From DIGJ01 sp031553075 (GTDB lineage: Bacteria > Bacillota > Clostridia > Lachnospirales > Lachnospiraceae): a stretch of 15,599 nucleotides of DNA. Positions 1 through 6,475 of this stretch are shown piece after piece. Under the pieces are notes generated by a model that did not search any database, was not told the DNA's origin, and worked only from the letters and a program-made list of their open reading frames with translations. Numbering within the stretch: position 1 is the stretch's first letter; every line of letters begins with the position of its first letter. The stretch is from contig JAVBLX010000151.1 in NCBI GenBank assembly GCA_031553075.1, forward strand, positions 1 to 15,599. The letters are read 5' to 3'. The translations under genes were made by a program, and so were the position numbers.

Positions 1-1
1 C

Positions 2-823
2 GGCGGTGCAACATTTGAACTAAATGGAAAGCGCTATGAGCTTGCAAAAAATGATGGACCTAATAATCTCCACAGTGGCCCGGACCTTTATGGCAGAAAG
101 ATGTATGAGGTTGAATTCTTTGAAGGAGAAGGAGAAGAGACCATCGAGTTTTCACGTCTGAGTCCTGATATGGAGCAGGGATTTCCTGGAAACCTGGATC
201 TTACAGTGACCTATACCCTTACTGATGACAATGCTTTGGTGATTGAATATTTTGCTGTATCAGATCAGGATACGGTGGTGAATTTTACGAACCACTCATA
301 CTTTAATCTGGCTGGTCACAATGCTGGAACCATCCTGGATCATAAGGTGGAGATTAAGGCAAGTCACTTTGCTATTACCGATGGCAATTTAATTCCCACA
401 GGCGAATTGGTAGATGTAAAAGGAACGCCAATGGATTTCACCCAGTTAAAGAGAATTGGAGATGAAATAGAGGCTGATTATGAACCTCTTAAACTGGCCG
501 GTGGTTATGATCATCATTTTGAGTTTGACTCAGAAGAAGAGGATGTAAGGCTGGTAGCTCAGGTTGTAGAAGAAAGTAAAGGAATTATCATGGAGATGTA
601 TTCAGACCTTCCAGGTACCCAGTTCTATGTTGGAAACTTTATTTCTGGTAAAGCAGTGGGAAAAGATGGATACACTTACCAGAAACGGGACGGATTATGT
701 CTGGAAACCCAATATATTCCTGATTCTGTTAATATGAGTGACCTTAAGAAAAACGCCATATTAAAAGCTGGAGTAGAGTTTGACTCTACCACTATTTACA
801 AATTTGGTACCTTAAAAAGATGA
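2..823 (+). CDS. galM: Aldose 1-epimerase (galactose mutarotase), 5'-truncated by the window edge
   Basis: Interconverts alpha and beta anomers of galactose or glucose in the cytoplasm, feeding the Leloir pathway. The frame is open to the left edge, and residues before the first internal ATG (at 101) are clearly family sequence, so the true start lies outside the window. Seen in order: NNLHSG (first His motif), then TNHSYFNL carrying the presumed catalytic His, an ITDGNLIPTGE stretch typical of the family, GGYDHHFEF, and LETQYIPDSVN with the presumed catalytic Glu near the C-terminus. The 273 residues visible fit a family length of about 300-350. The stop codon overlaps the next gene by ATGA, suggesting translational coupling. 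The promoter is not visible. The family call is firm; the exact sugar preference is not readable. Confidence 0.93.
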   Translation, partial: GGATFELNGKRYELAKNDGPNNLHSGPDLYGRKMYEVEFFEGEGEETIEFSRLSPDMEQGFPGNLDLTVTYTLTDDNALVIEYFAVSDQDTVVNFTNHSYFNLAGHNAGTILDHKVEIKASHFAITDGNLIPTGELVDVKGTPMDFTQLKRIGDEIEADYEPLKLAGGYDHHFEFDSEEEDVRLVAQVVEESKGIIMEMYSDLPGTQFYVGNFISGKAVGKDGYTYQKRDGLCLETQYIPDSVNMSDLKKNAILKAGVEFDSTTIYKFGTLKR

Positions 824-1548
824 TTGGAATGGGAACCCTTGTCAATATCAGTGCGGTAGTAGCTGGTAGCCTTTTAGGGATGTTCTTTCACGGTGGTCTG
901 AAAGTACGCTTTCAGGAAACCCTGATGCAGGCTCTGGGGTTATGTACTATGTTTGTTGGGGCGGCAGCATCACTAAAAGGTCTGCTTGTTATCAATAATG
1001 GTACTCTTGAGACCAGCGGGACCATGCTTATGATACTTTCTTTGGTAACCGGTGCATTCCTCGGGGAATGGATGAATGTGGAAAAGGGGATGGAACAGTT
1101 CGGCGAATGGATTAAAAGCCGGATAAAAGGAAAGAACAATCCTCAGTTTGTAGAAGGCTTTGTGACCTCTTCTCTGGTAATCTGCGTAGGTGCTATGGCC
1201 GTGGTCGGCAGCCTGCAGGATGGACTTATAGGAGATGCGTCCATGCTATATACAAAGTCCCTTCTGGACTTGATTATCGTTATGGTATTTGCTACTACCT
1301 TGGGGAATGGAGTGTTATTTTCTGCAATTCCACTAGGTTTATTTCAGGGAAGTATTACCTTGTTTGCCAGATTGCTTGCACCTGTTTTGACGGATTCCAT
1401 GATTTCCAATTTATCTTTTGTTGGCTCTGTACTTATTTTTGGTGTAGGGGTTAATATTGCCTTCGGTAAAAAATTTAAAGTAGGAAATATGCTTCCCGCC
1501 CTTATTATGGTAGTAATTATAACTTTACTTTCAGATGTTTTTCGATGA
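820..1548 (+). CDS. DUF554 family integral membrane protein
   Basis: A 242-residue hydrophobic protein with about six or seven predicted membrane segments rich in Gly, Leu, Ile and Val. The N-terminus (MIGMGTLVN, then a Gly/Ala/Leu-rich helix) and the VGAMAVVGSLQDGL and ATTLGNGVLFSAIPLG stretches are characteristic of DUF554 (relatives of E. coli YqgA and B. subtilis YdfK). The molecular function of this family is not established; a transport or channel-like role is only a guess. ATG at 820 overlaps the galM stop (ATGA) and gives the family's usual N-terminus. A second in-frame ATG at 829 is possible, because neither has a strong Shine-Dalgarno sequence, which itself favours coupling to galM. 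The functional link to mutarotase is unclear. Confidence 0.85.
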   Translation: MIGMGTLVNISAVVAGSLLGMFFHGGLKVRFQETLMQALGLCTMFVGAAASLKGLLVINNGTLETSGTMLMILSLVTGAFLGEWMNVEKGMEQFGEWIKSRIKGKNNPQFVEGFVTSSLVICVGAMAVVGSLQDGLIGDASMLYTKSLLDLIIVMVFATTLGNGVLFSAIPLGLFQGSITLFARLLAPVLTDSMISNLSFVGSVLIFGVGVNIAFGKKFKVGNMLPALIMVVIITLLSDVFR

Positions 1549-1589
1549 GGTGTGGCAGGGTTAAAACAGGTATTTTAGTAAAAAATATA

Positions 1590-1643
1590 AAAAAAGAGAT
1601 TATAACACAGTGCGGTAGGTCACAGGGTTGTATTCTCTTTTTT
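1590..1643 (+). terminator. Probable terminator after the galM-DUF554 unit
   Basis: Ten-base perfect arms AAAAAAGAGA (1590-1599) and TCTCTTTTTT (1634-1643) are extended inward by a further 6 bp including a G-U pair (1601-1606 with 1627-1632). The 3' arm itself supplies the T run. It lies 41 bases after the DUF554 stop. The loop is large (about 20 nt) and the basal stem AT-rich, so strength is uncertain. Confidence 0.55.
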
Positions 1644-1655
1644 GTGCAGTATACA
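1628..1655 (+). promoter_or_regulatory. Possible rlmH promoter
   Basis: TTGTAT (1628-1633), 16-bp spacer, TATACA (1650-1655). It overlaps the 3' arm of the preceding hairpin and would give a leader of about 70 nt before rlmH. This is a match by inspection only; moderate-to-weak elements. Confidence 0.3.
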
Positions 1656-1734
1656 TTCATGCTCTCTGGCTCAAATGGCAGAGTGATGACATATTAAGCA
1701 CTGTGCACCAGAAATAGAAAAAGGAATATGCAAA

Positions 1735-2214
1735 ATGAAAATTACAATTTTATGTGTTGGTAAAATTAAAGAGAAATATTTCAGTGCAGGAATTGAAGAA
1801 TATGAGAAGCGTCTCAGCCGCTACTGTAAGCTGGAAATAATTGAAGTAGCGGATGAGAAGACACCGGATAATGCCAGTGAGAACGAGGAGCTTCAAATTA
1901 AAGCCAAGGAAGGAGAACGTCTGGGCAAGCATCTAAAAGAGGATGCTTATGTCATTGCGTTGGCGATTGAAGGAAAGCAACTGGATTCAGTGGAACTTTC
2001 AGAGAAGATGGAAAAGCTGGCAACCAATGGAAGCAGTCACCTTATCTTTCTGATTGGCGGTTCGTTAGGTTTGGCGGGGGAATTACTTACTCGGGCAGAT
2101 TTTCTTTTAAGCTTTTCCAAAATGACTTTTCCTCATCAAATGATACGGATGATTCTTTTGGAACAGATATACCGAGGTTATCGTATTTCCAGGAATGAGC
2201 CGTATCACAAATAG
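1735..2214 (+). CDS. rlmH: 23S rRNA (pseudouridine-1915-N3)-methyltransferase RlmH
   Basis: Methylates pseudouridine 1915 in helix 69 of 23S rRNA using S-adenosylmethionine, acting on the assembled 70S ribosome. The 159-residue length is exactly that of the family. The SPOUT-fold knot is seen as LIFLIGGSLGL (the SAM-binding loop, about residues 102-112), then FSKMTFPHQMIRMILLEQIYRGYRI and the near-invariant C-terminal tail EPYHK. The N-terminus MKITILCVGKIKEKY is also canonical. ATG 1735 is preceded by AAAAAGGA at a suitable distance. The gene appears monocistronic: a hairpin lies upstream and a long inverted repeat follows the stop. Residues normally conserved appear intact. Confidence 0.97.
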   Translation: MKITILCVGKIKEKYFSAGIEEYEKRLSRYCKLEIIEVADEKTPDNASENEELQIKAKEGERLGKHLKEDAYVIALAIEGKQLDSVELSEKMEKLATNGSSHLIFLIGGSLGLAGELLTRADFLLSFSKMTFPHQMIRMILLEQIYRGYRISRNEPYHK

Positions 2215-2222
2215 ATCGATTT

Positions 2223-2305
2223 GAAATTCACAATACCACAGATATGAGAGCATAATCTCTATTGCGAGTTCTTTTTGTCCCACCATATACAATATTGTGA
2301 ATTTC
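2223..2305. repeat. 13-bp perfect inverted repeat, possible terminator or small repeat element
   Basis: GAAATTCACAATA (2223-2235) and its exact reverse complement (2293-2305) flank 57 bp. Inside lies a smaller hairpin, ATGAGAG with CTCTAT, around 2244-2261. It begins 9 bases after the rlmH stop. It may work as a structured 3' end, but there is no long T run after the right arm. The size (83 bp) and perfect ends also resemble a miniature mobile or REP-like element. Confidence 0.55.
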
Positions 2306-2336
2306 TATTATAAACATTAGCAAAACCTTAGCCCAA

Positions 2337-2360
2337 ATCTTATAACGGATAAGATATAAT
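2337..2360 (+). promoter_or_regulatory. Operator-like palindrome abutting a TATAAT box upstream of the phosphate transporter
   Basis: ATCTTAT (2337-2343), five-base spacer, ATAAGAT (2349-2355) is a perfect 7-bp dyad whose right end runs into TATAAT (2355-2360). No convincing -35 is visible, and the dyad sits exactly in the promoter spacer. A repressor site for the downstream gene is the simplest reading. The leader to the start codon would be about 62 nt. Confidence 0.45.
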
Positions 2361-2429
2361 TAAAACATGTAAAATATATGATACAAGTGATAAAATTGTA
2401 ACCAATAAGAAAAAGAAGGGAAAGTGAAT

Positions 2430-4241
2430 ATGAACGTATTTTCAGTATTTACCTTATTCGGGGGATTGGCATTTTTCCTATATGGAATGAACATTATGTC
2501 AAATGGTATGGAAAAAATGACTGGAGGCAGGCTGGAGAAGATGCTGAAGAAATTGACAGCCAGTCCAATTAGAAGTTTGGCGTTTGGTGTTGGAATTACG
2601 ATAGCCATTCAATCCTCTTCCGCAGTTACAGTCATGTTAGTTGGTTTCGTAAATTCAGGATTGATGGAGCTATCCCAGACAATCGGAATTATTATGGGCT
2701 CCAATATTGGAACCACATTTACTGCCTGGATTTTAAGTTTAAGTGGTATTAATAGTGATAATTTCTTTGTACGGCTTTTGGATCCAATGGTATTTTCGCC
2801 AGTGGTGGCGATTATCGGAATGATTCTTATCATTGGAACAAAACGGGCAAAGTATAAAGACTTTGGGAACATTATGCTGGGCTTTGCATTACTTATGTTC
2901 AGCATGGGAATTATGACAGGTGCGGTACTTCCTTTGGAGCATACTCCTATATTTCAAGATTTGTTGTCAGCCCTTTCCAGTCCGCTGGCTGGTCTTATTA
3001 TTGGTATTGTTTTTACTGGAATCATCCAAAATTCAGCAGCTTCGGTTGGAATTTTGCAGGTATTGACACTCACCGGAAGTATTACCTTCGGAATGGCAGT
3101 GCCAGTGGTAATGGGACAAAATATTGGAACCTGTATTACCGCCCTTATTTCCAGTATCGGTGTTGGAAAAAATGCCAAGCGGGTGGCAATGCTACATATT
3201 TATTTTAACACAATTGGTATGATTGTAGGCTTAAGTATATTTTATTTAATAAAGGGTATTTGGAATCTTCCCATATTTTCAGACTCCATTTCACCAATTG
3301 GAGTTGCAGCAGTACATACAATGTTCAATATATTGACCACTTTTATTTTACTTCCGTTTGCAAAACAGTTAGAATGGTTATCAAGAATCACCATAAAAGA
3401 ACAGGCAGTACAGCCCAGACAGGCAAATTCCTTTTTGGATGACAGATTATTAGGAACACCATCTGTTGCATTATCAGAATGCGGGAACCGTTCGATTGTG
3501 ATGTCAGGACTGGTAAAACATACATTGGACCAGGCGTTTAATTCCATCCGGGATTATTCTGCAAAAGATGCCGATGAGGTAGACAAGAATGTAATTACCA
3601 TTAAGCAAAATCAGATGTATCTGGAGGTGTTTTTGGTAAAACTGGCCAGTAAAGAATTATCCGATAAAGACAGCATGGAGATTTCCAAAATTCTACATCT
3701 TATCAATGATTTTGAGCGTTTGGGAAATTATGCTCTTAACCTCACCGAGGTGGGCAGAGATTTGTATCGAAAAGAAATGCACTTTTCGGCGGTTGCCAAA
3801 AAAGAAGTGGAGATTATCACAAAGGCAGTGGAAGAAGCCGTTAATATTACAATACGCGCTTATGTAAATAGTGATGTTAACATGGCCAGAAAAGTGAAAC
3901 CACTAGAGGAAGTCATCGCTGCATTGGAGATAGAAATTCGAAAACACCATATAAGTCGCCTGGTAGAAGGAACATGTACCGTAGAACAGGGATTCCTGTT
4001 CAACCACCTTCTTACGAACTATGAAAGAATTGCATATCATTGCAGTAATATCGCAGATTATATCATTCAAGCAGGGGAAATTGGTTTGAGTCAGGTTGAT
4101 TATTTGGTACGGATACAGGAAAGAAGTACAGACAATTATACAAGAGATTTTAAACATTATGCAGATAAATATGAATTAGGGGCGGCTGCTGTTGATACCG
4201 CAGATACCACCCCCTCAGCCATAACGGCACCATTAATTTAA
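2430..4241 (+). CDS. Na+/phosphate cotransporter with C-terminal PhoU-like domain (NptA/YjbB type)
   Basis: Sodium-coupled inorganic phosphate transporter of the SLC34/NptA class in the cytoplasmic membrane. The 603 residues comprise two inverted Na/Pi-cotransporter repeats with the signature QSSSA (Q61) and QNSAA (Q200), each followed by a conserved NIGT segment (GSNIGTTFTAW and GQNIGTCITAL). A soluble helical PhoU-like region runs from about residue 350 to 560. About eight or nine membrane segments occupy residues 1-310. ATG 2430 is preferred over the in-frame GTG at 2424, because GAAGGG (2415-2420) is nine bases from the ATG but only three from the GTG. The gene ends tail-to-tail with the minus-strand response regulator, overlapping it by nine bases. 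Transport direction (uptake or efflux) cannot be told from sequence. Confidence 0.92.
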   Translation: MNVFSVFTLFGGLAFFLYGMNIMSNGMEKMTGGRLEKMLKKLTASPIRSLAFGVGITIAIQSSSAVTVMLVGFVNSGLMELSQTIGIIMGSNIGTTFTAWILSLSGINSDNFFVRLLDPMVFSPVVAIIGMILIIGTKRAKYKDFGNIMLGFALLMFSMGIMTGAVLPLEHTPIFQDLLSALSSPLAGLIIGIVFTGIIQNSAASVGILQVLTLTGSITFGMAVPVVMGQNIGTCITALISSIGVGKNAKRVAMLHIYFNTIGMIVGLSIFYLIKGIWNLPIFSDSISPIGVAAVHTMFNILTTFILLPFAKQLEWLSRITIKEQAVQPRQANSFLDDRLLGTPSVALSECGNRSIVMSGLVKHTLDQAFNSIRDYSAKDADEVDKNVITIKQNQMYLEVFLVKLASKELSDKDSMEISKILHLINDFERLGNYALNLTEVGRDLYRKEMHFSAVAKKEVEIITKAVEEAVNITIRAYVNSDVNMARKVKPLEEVIAALEIEIRKHHISRLVEGTCTVEQGFLFNHLLTNYERIAYHCSNIADYIIQAGEIGLSQVDYLVRIQERSTDNYTRDFKHYADKYELGAAAVDTADTTPSAITAPLI

Positions 4242-4946
4242 TTCGTCATCAAGCATACGATATCCGACGCCGACTTCGGTAAAAATATACTTGGGTTCTC
4301 CAGGATTTTTTTCCAGTTTGCGTCGGATATTTGCCATATTTACCCGCAGAATTTTGTTGTCCTCATCAGCAAATGGCCCCCAAATACTGGACATAATGGA
4401 GGAATAGGTAATTACCTTTCCGGAATTCTGGGCGAGGTAAGCAACAATCTTATATTCAACAGGAGTAAGATGCACGTCATTTCCGTCTACACGGATGATT
4501 CTTTTGGCAAAGTCAATATAAAGTCCCTGGGCTTCATAGGGGCGGATAAAAAGAGCAGACTGGGTGTTAAGCCGGTTGCTGTGACGTAAGGAGGTGCGGA
4601 TTCTCGCCAATAGTTCTGAAGTACCAAAAGGCTTTGTGATGTAGTCATCAGCACCTGCATCCAAAGCTTTTACTTTATCTTCTTCGTTGGTTCTGGCCGA
4701 AACAACGATAATCGGATTACTGGACCATTCACGTACTTGTTTGATGATATCCATACCATCAATATCGGGAAGACCCAGATCCAGTAAGATAATATCCGGA
4801 CACAAGGAAGAAACCAGGGAGATTCCTTCCTGACCGGTGAAAGAACAGGTTACTTTGTAATCATTTGAAGTTAAGGTTTTTTTGATAAATTGGGAAATGT
4901 GTTCTTCATCTTCTATTACTAATACGTTTATTTTTTGACTCATCAT
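4233..4946 (-). CDS. OmpR/KdpE-type response regulator
   Basis: DNA-binding partner of the adjacent sensor kinase. The N-terminal receiver domain (about residues 1-120) shows acidic pocket EDE (12-14), phospho-acceptor D56 in DIILLDLGLP, the switch Ser in VVSAR, and K105 in YITKPF. The C-terminal winged helix (about 135-237) has LTPVEYKIVAYLAQNSGKVITYSSI and the end motif TEVGVGYRM, which is the KdpE subgroup pattern. Two adjacent ATGs (4946 and 4943) are 5 and 8 bases from AGGAGG (4952-4957 on the plus strand), so the start is uncertain by one residue. It is 97 bases after the kinase gene in the same direction, and the last nine bases overlap the 3' end of the phosphate transporter gene. No kdpFABC target is in the window, so the regulon is unknown. 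Confidence 0.92.
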   Translation of the reverse strand: MMSQKINVLVIEDEEHISQFIKKTLTSNDYKVTCSFTGQEGISLVSSLCPDIILLDLGLPDIDGMDIIKQVREWSSNPIIVVSARTNEEDKVKALDAGADDYITKPFGTSELLARIRTSLRHSNRLNTQSALFIRPYEAQGLYIDFAKRIIRVDGNDVHLTPVEYKIVAYLAQNSGKVITYSSIMSSIWGPFADEDNKILRVNMANIRRKLEKNPGEPKYIFTEVGVGYRMLDDELN

Positions 4947-4948
4947 TA

Positions 4949-4977
4949 GCTCCTCCTGTGCGCTTTAGCGCACCTTT
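4949..4977 (-). repeat. Hairpin-SD repeat, copy A, in front of the response regulator
   Basis: A 29-bp unit found again at 5011-5039 with one mismatch. It contains GTGCGC (4958-4963), TTTA, GCGCAC (4968-4973), a perfect 6-bp stem (7 bp if the loop's T-A closes). On the minus strand it is followed directly by AGGAGGAGC, the Shine-Dalgarno of the response regulator. The stem base is one base from the SD, so folding and ribosome access are likely coupled. Confidence 0.8.
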
Positions 4978-4980
4978 TAA

Positions 4981-5007
4981 TCAGGGGTGAAAGGTTTTTG
5001 CTTTCAC
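4981..5007 (-). CDS. Possible 8-codon leader ORF inside a hairpin
   Basis: On the minus strand GTG (5007-5005) opens eight codons ending in TGA (4983-4981), encoding M/V-K-A-K-T-F-H-P. AAGGAG from repeat copy B lies four bases upstream. The same bases form a 7-bp perfect hairpin, GTGAAAG (4987-4993) with CTTTCAC (5001-5007). A similarly placed short ORF starting MK and containing HP precedes the kinase gene. Translation is not demonstrated. Confidence 0.35.
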   Translation of the reverse strand: MKAKTFHP

Positions 5008-5010
5008 TTG

Positions 5011-5039
5011 GCTCCTTCTGTGCGCTTTAGCGCACCTTT
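5011..5039 (-). repeat. Hairpin-SD repeat, copy B, just after the kinase stop
   Basis: Second copy of the 29-bp unit, 62 bp from copy A, one mismatch (T for C in the SD part). The hairpin GTGCGC (5020-5025), TTTA, GCGCAC (5030-5035) is intact. On the minus strand it gives AGAAGGAGC, usable as an SD for the 8-codon ORF at 5007-4981. It begins four bases after the kinase stop codon. Confidence 0.8.
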
Positions 5040-5043
5040 ATTC

Positions 5044-6126
5044 CTATTCTTCAATTGGGAGGCTAAATAAAAATTCTGCTCCTTTTTCGTGATTTCTGCC
5101 AATAATAGTGCCTCCATGGGCAACTATTATGGTTTTGCAGATGGAAAGCCCAATCCCCATTCCCTTTCGGCCATCAGAGGTCTGCGTATCTGATGGAAGA
5201 CCATCAAATAATGTATTTAATCGATTAAGAGGGATTCCAACACCATAATCGGTTATACGAAAGCTTACCTTTTTGTCATCAGCTGTGATTACTAAATCGG
5301 TTGGTTCGAGACCTTTGCCGTGAATAATAGAATTCTCCAATAAATTGATGATAACCTGTTCAATCAGAGTAGCATCCATGGGAATCATAAGGAAGTCCTC
5401 TGGAACGGTGGTTTCGGGAAGGGTGACATTTACCCTGGCTTGTGGAAGCCGTTTTTTTAGTCGTAAAACAGCTTCGGATACCACTTCCTCCACCATTTCA
5501 GGGTATTTATGTACCTTGGCAGTATCTCCGTGGATTCTTGTGACAGCCAGGAGGTTTTCAACCATGTTAAGCAGCCACTTGGAATCATCCAGTATATTTT
5601 TGTTCATTTTTGCTCTCTCTTCTCTTGAAAAGTCTTCATCGTGCTCGATAAGAGAGGAGGAGGTTCCGATAATGCTGGTTAAAGGTGTCCTTAAATCATG
5701 AGAAACGGCTCTTAACAAGTTGGCACGCATTTTTTCCTTATCAGCTTCCATTAGATGCTTTTCCTGCCGGGCAAGCTCTTGTGCCTGCCGCTTCATGCGC
5801 GTAGTGGTGGCACAGCTCATCACAGATATGGCCAGCATTCCAATAAAGGTGACTGGATATCCGGATAAAGAAAAATGTATTTTAAAATAAGGATAAGTAA
5901 AAAGAAAATTTACAAGTAAAACTAAAAAAAACGAAGCCACAATGCCGTATTGATATCCACTTGTCTGCTGGGCAATTAAGATAAGAGCCAGTATATAAAT
6001 TAAGGATATATTTAGGGAATTGGGGTGTATATAAAAAAAGAAAACAAGGGAAATGGCTGTGGATGCAGCCAGGATAAGCAAAGTCGTCAGCCAATCCCTT
6101 CTAGGTGATGAAACATATCTATCCAT
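5044..6126 (-). CDS. Sensor histidine kinase resembling the C-terminal half of KdpD
   Basis: Membrane histidine kinase expected to phosphorylate the downstream response regulator. Residues 1-110 hold four membrane segments of the DUF4118 type, the KdpD transmembrane module. A short coiled linker (110-137) precedes the dimerisation/phosphoacceptor helix with H143 in AVSHDLRTPLTS. The ATPase domain shows the N box (EQVIINLLENSIIHG, 256-270), the G1 box DYGVG (293-297) and the G2 box GMGIGL (322-327). At 360 residues it lacks the roughly 400-residue cytoplasmic KdpD and Usp-like domains of full-length KdpD. The sequence upstream of the ATG is a non-coding leader with a promoter, so this looks like a true short form and not a decayed gene. 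SD AGGAGC lies seven bases from the ATG. The signal sensed is unknown. Confidence 0.9.
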   Translation of the reverse strand: MDRYVSSPRRDWLTTLLILAASTAISLVFFFYIHPNSLNISLIYILALILIAQQTSGYQYGIVASFFLVLLVNFLFTYPYFKIHFSLSGYPVTFIGMLAISVMSCATTTRMKRQAQELARQEKHLMEADKEKMRANLLRAVSHDLRTPLTSIIGTSSSLIEHDEDFSREERAKMNKNILDDSKWLLNMVENLLAVTRIHGDTAKVHKYPEMVEEVVSEAVLRLKKRLPQARVNVTLPETTVPEDFLMIPMDATLIEQVIINLLENSIIHGKGLEPTDLVITADDKKVSFRITDYGVGIPLNRLNTLFDGLPSDTQTSDGRKGMGIGLSICKTIIVAHGGTIIGRNHEKGAEFLFSLPIEE

Positions 6127-6189
6127 AAAAGCTCCTAACTGTGCACATAGGCACGTAAAACCAGGGGTGCGAAAACAGCTTCATCACCC
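6119..6189 (-). promoter_or_regulatory. Kinase leader: 21-codon uORF, hairpins and SD (degenerate copy C)
   Basis: On the minus strand ATG at 6184-6182 (with an in-frame GTG just before) opens 21 codons, beginning MKLFSHPWFY, with stop TAG at 6121-6119, overlapping the kinase ATG (6126) by eight bases. The segment shares blocks with the response regulator leader: CACCCCTG, a GTGC...GCAC hairpin (6141-6144 with 6151-6154) and AGGAGC before the start codon. GGGTG (6165-6169) pairs with CACCC (6185-6189). Translational coupling or attenuation is an inference. Confidence 0.5.
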
Positions 6190-6206
6190 AATGGTCAATC
6201 ATTACT

Positions 6207-6235
6207 ATTATGCAACGAAAACTAAAAAAGTTCAA
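6207..6235 (-). promoter_or_regulatory. Promoter of the kinase-regulator operon
   Basis: On the minus strand TTGAAC (6235-6230), exactly 17 bases, CATAAT (6212-6207). Transcription would start near 6200 and give a leader of about 75 nt that contains the uORF and hairpins. The 160 bases to its right, up to the divergent promoter at 6398, show no gene or convincing structure beyond a 5-bp inverted repeat (CCGCT 6307-6311, AGCGG 6341-6345). Confidence 0.65.
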
Positions 6236-6397
6236 CTGGTATGTAGGAAAAATAAAACTGTAAAATTTAAACATTTTTGAAAATTTATGGGTTTACAGGA
6301 AAATTACCGCTTCCAGAGAATACATCGATTTATCCAGAAGAGCGGCAATGGATTCGCTTGTTCTTTGTCATAGTTCTACAAAACATGAAATTTCTGA

Positions 6398-6435
6398 TTG
6401 TGTTTTTTTGGGGAATGTGTATAATAGACTATAAT
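6398..6435 (+). promoter_or_regulatory. Promoter region of the chemoreceptor-like gene
   Basis: TTGTGT (6398-6403), 16-base spacer, TATAAT (6420-6425). A second TATAAT follows at 6430-6435, part of a tandem TATAATAGA repeat, without a clear -35. Starts would fall about 35-50 bases before the coding start. Confidence 0.45.
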
Positions 6436-6475
6436 AGATTTACAAATTATGTACGATTTTAAGGAGGAAGACATT

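Noticed and set aside
1661..1705. tRNA-like stretch with a D-arm resemblance (CTC, AAATGGCA, GAG) before rlmH
   Set aside because: No acceptor stem, T arm or proper anticodon arm can be built around it; it is more simply a 5-bp hairpin (CTCTG/CAGAG).
4495..4508. Repeated short motifs such as GATTCTTTTGG on the plus strand (also at 2150-2160)
   Set aside because: One occurrence lies within rlmH and the other within the response regulator gene; at this length chance coincidence is likely.
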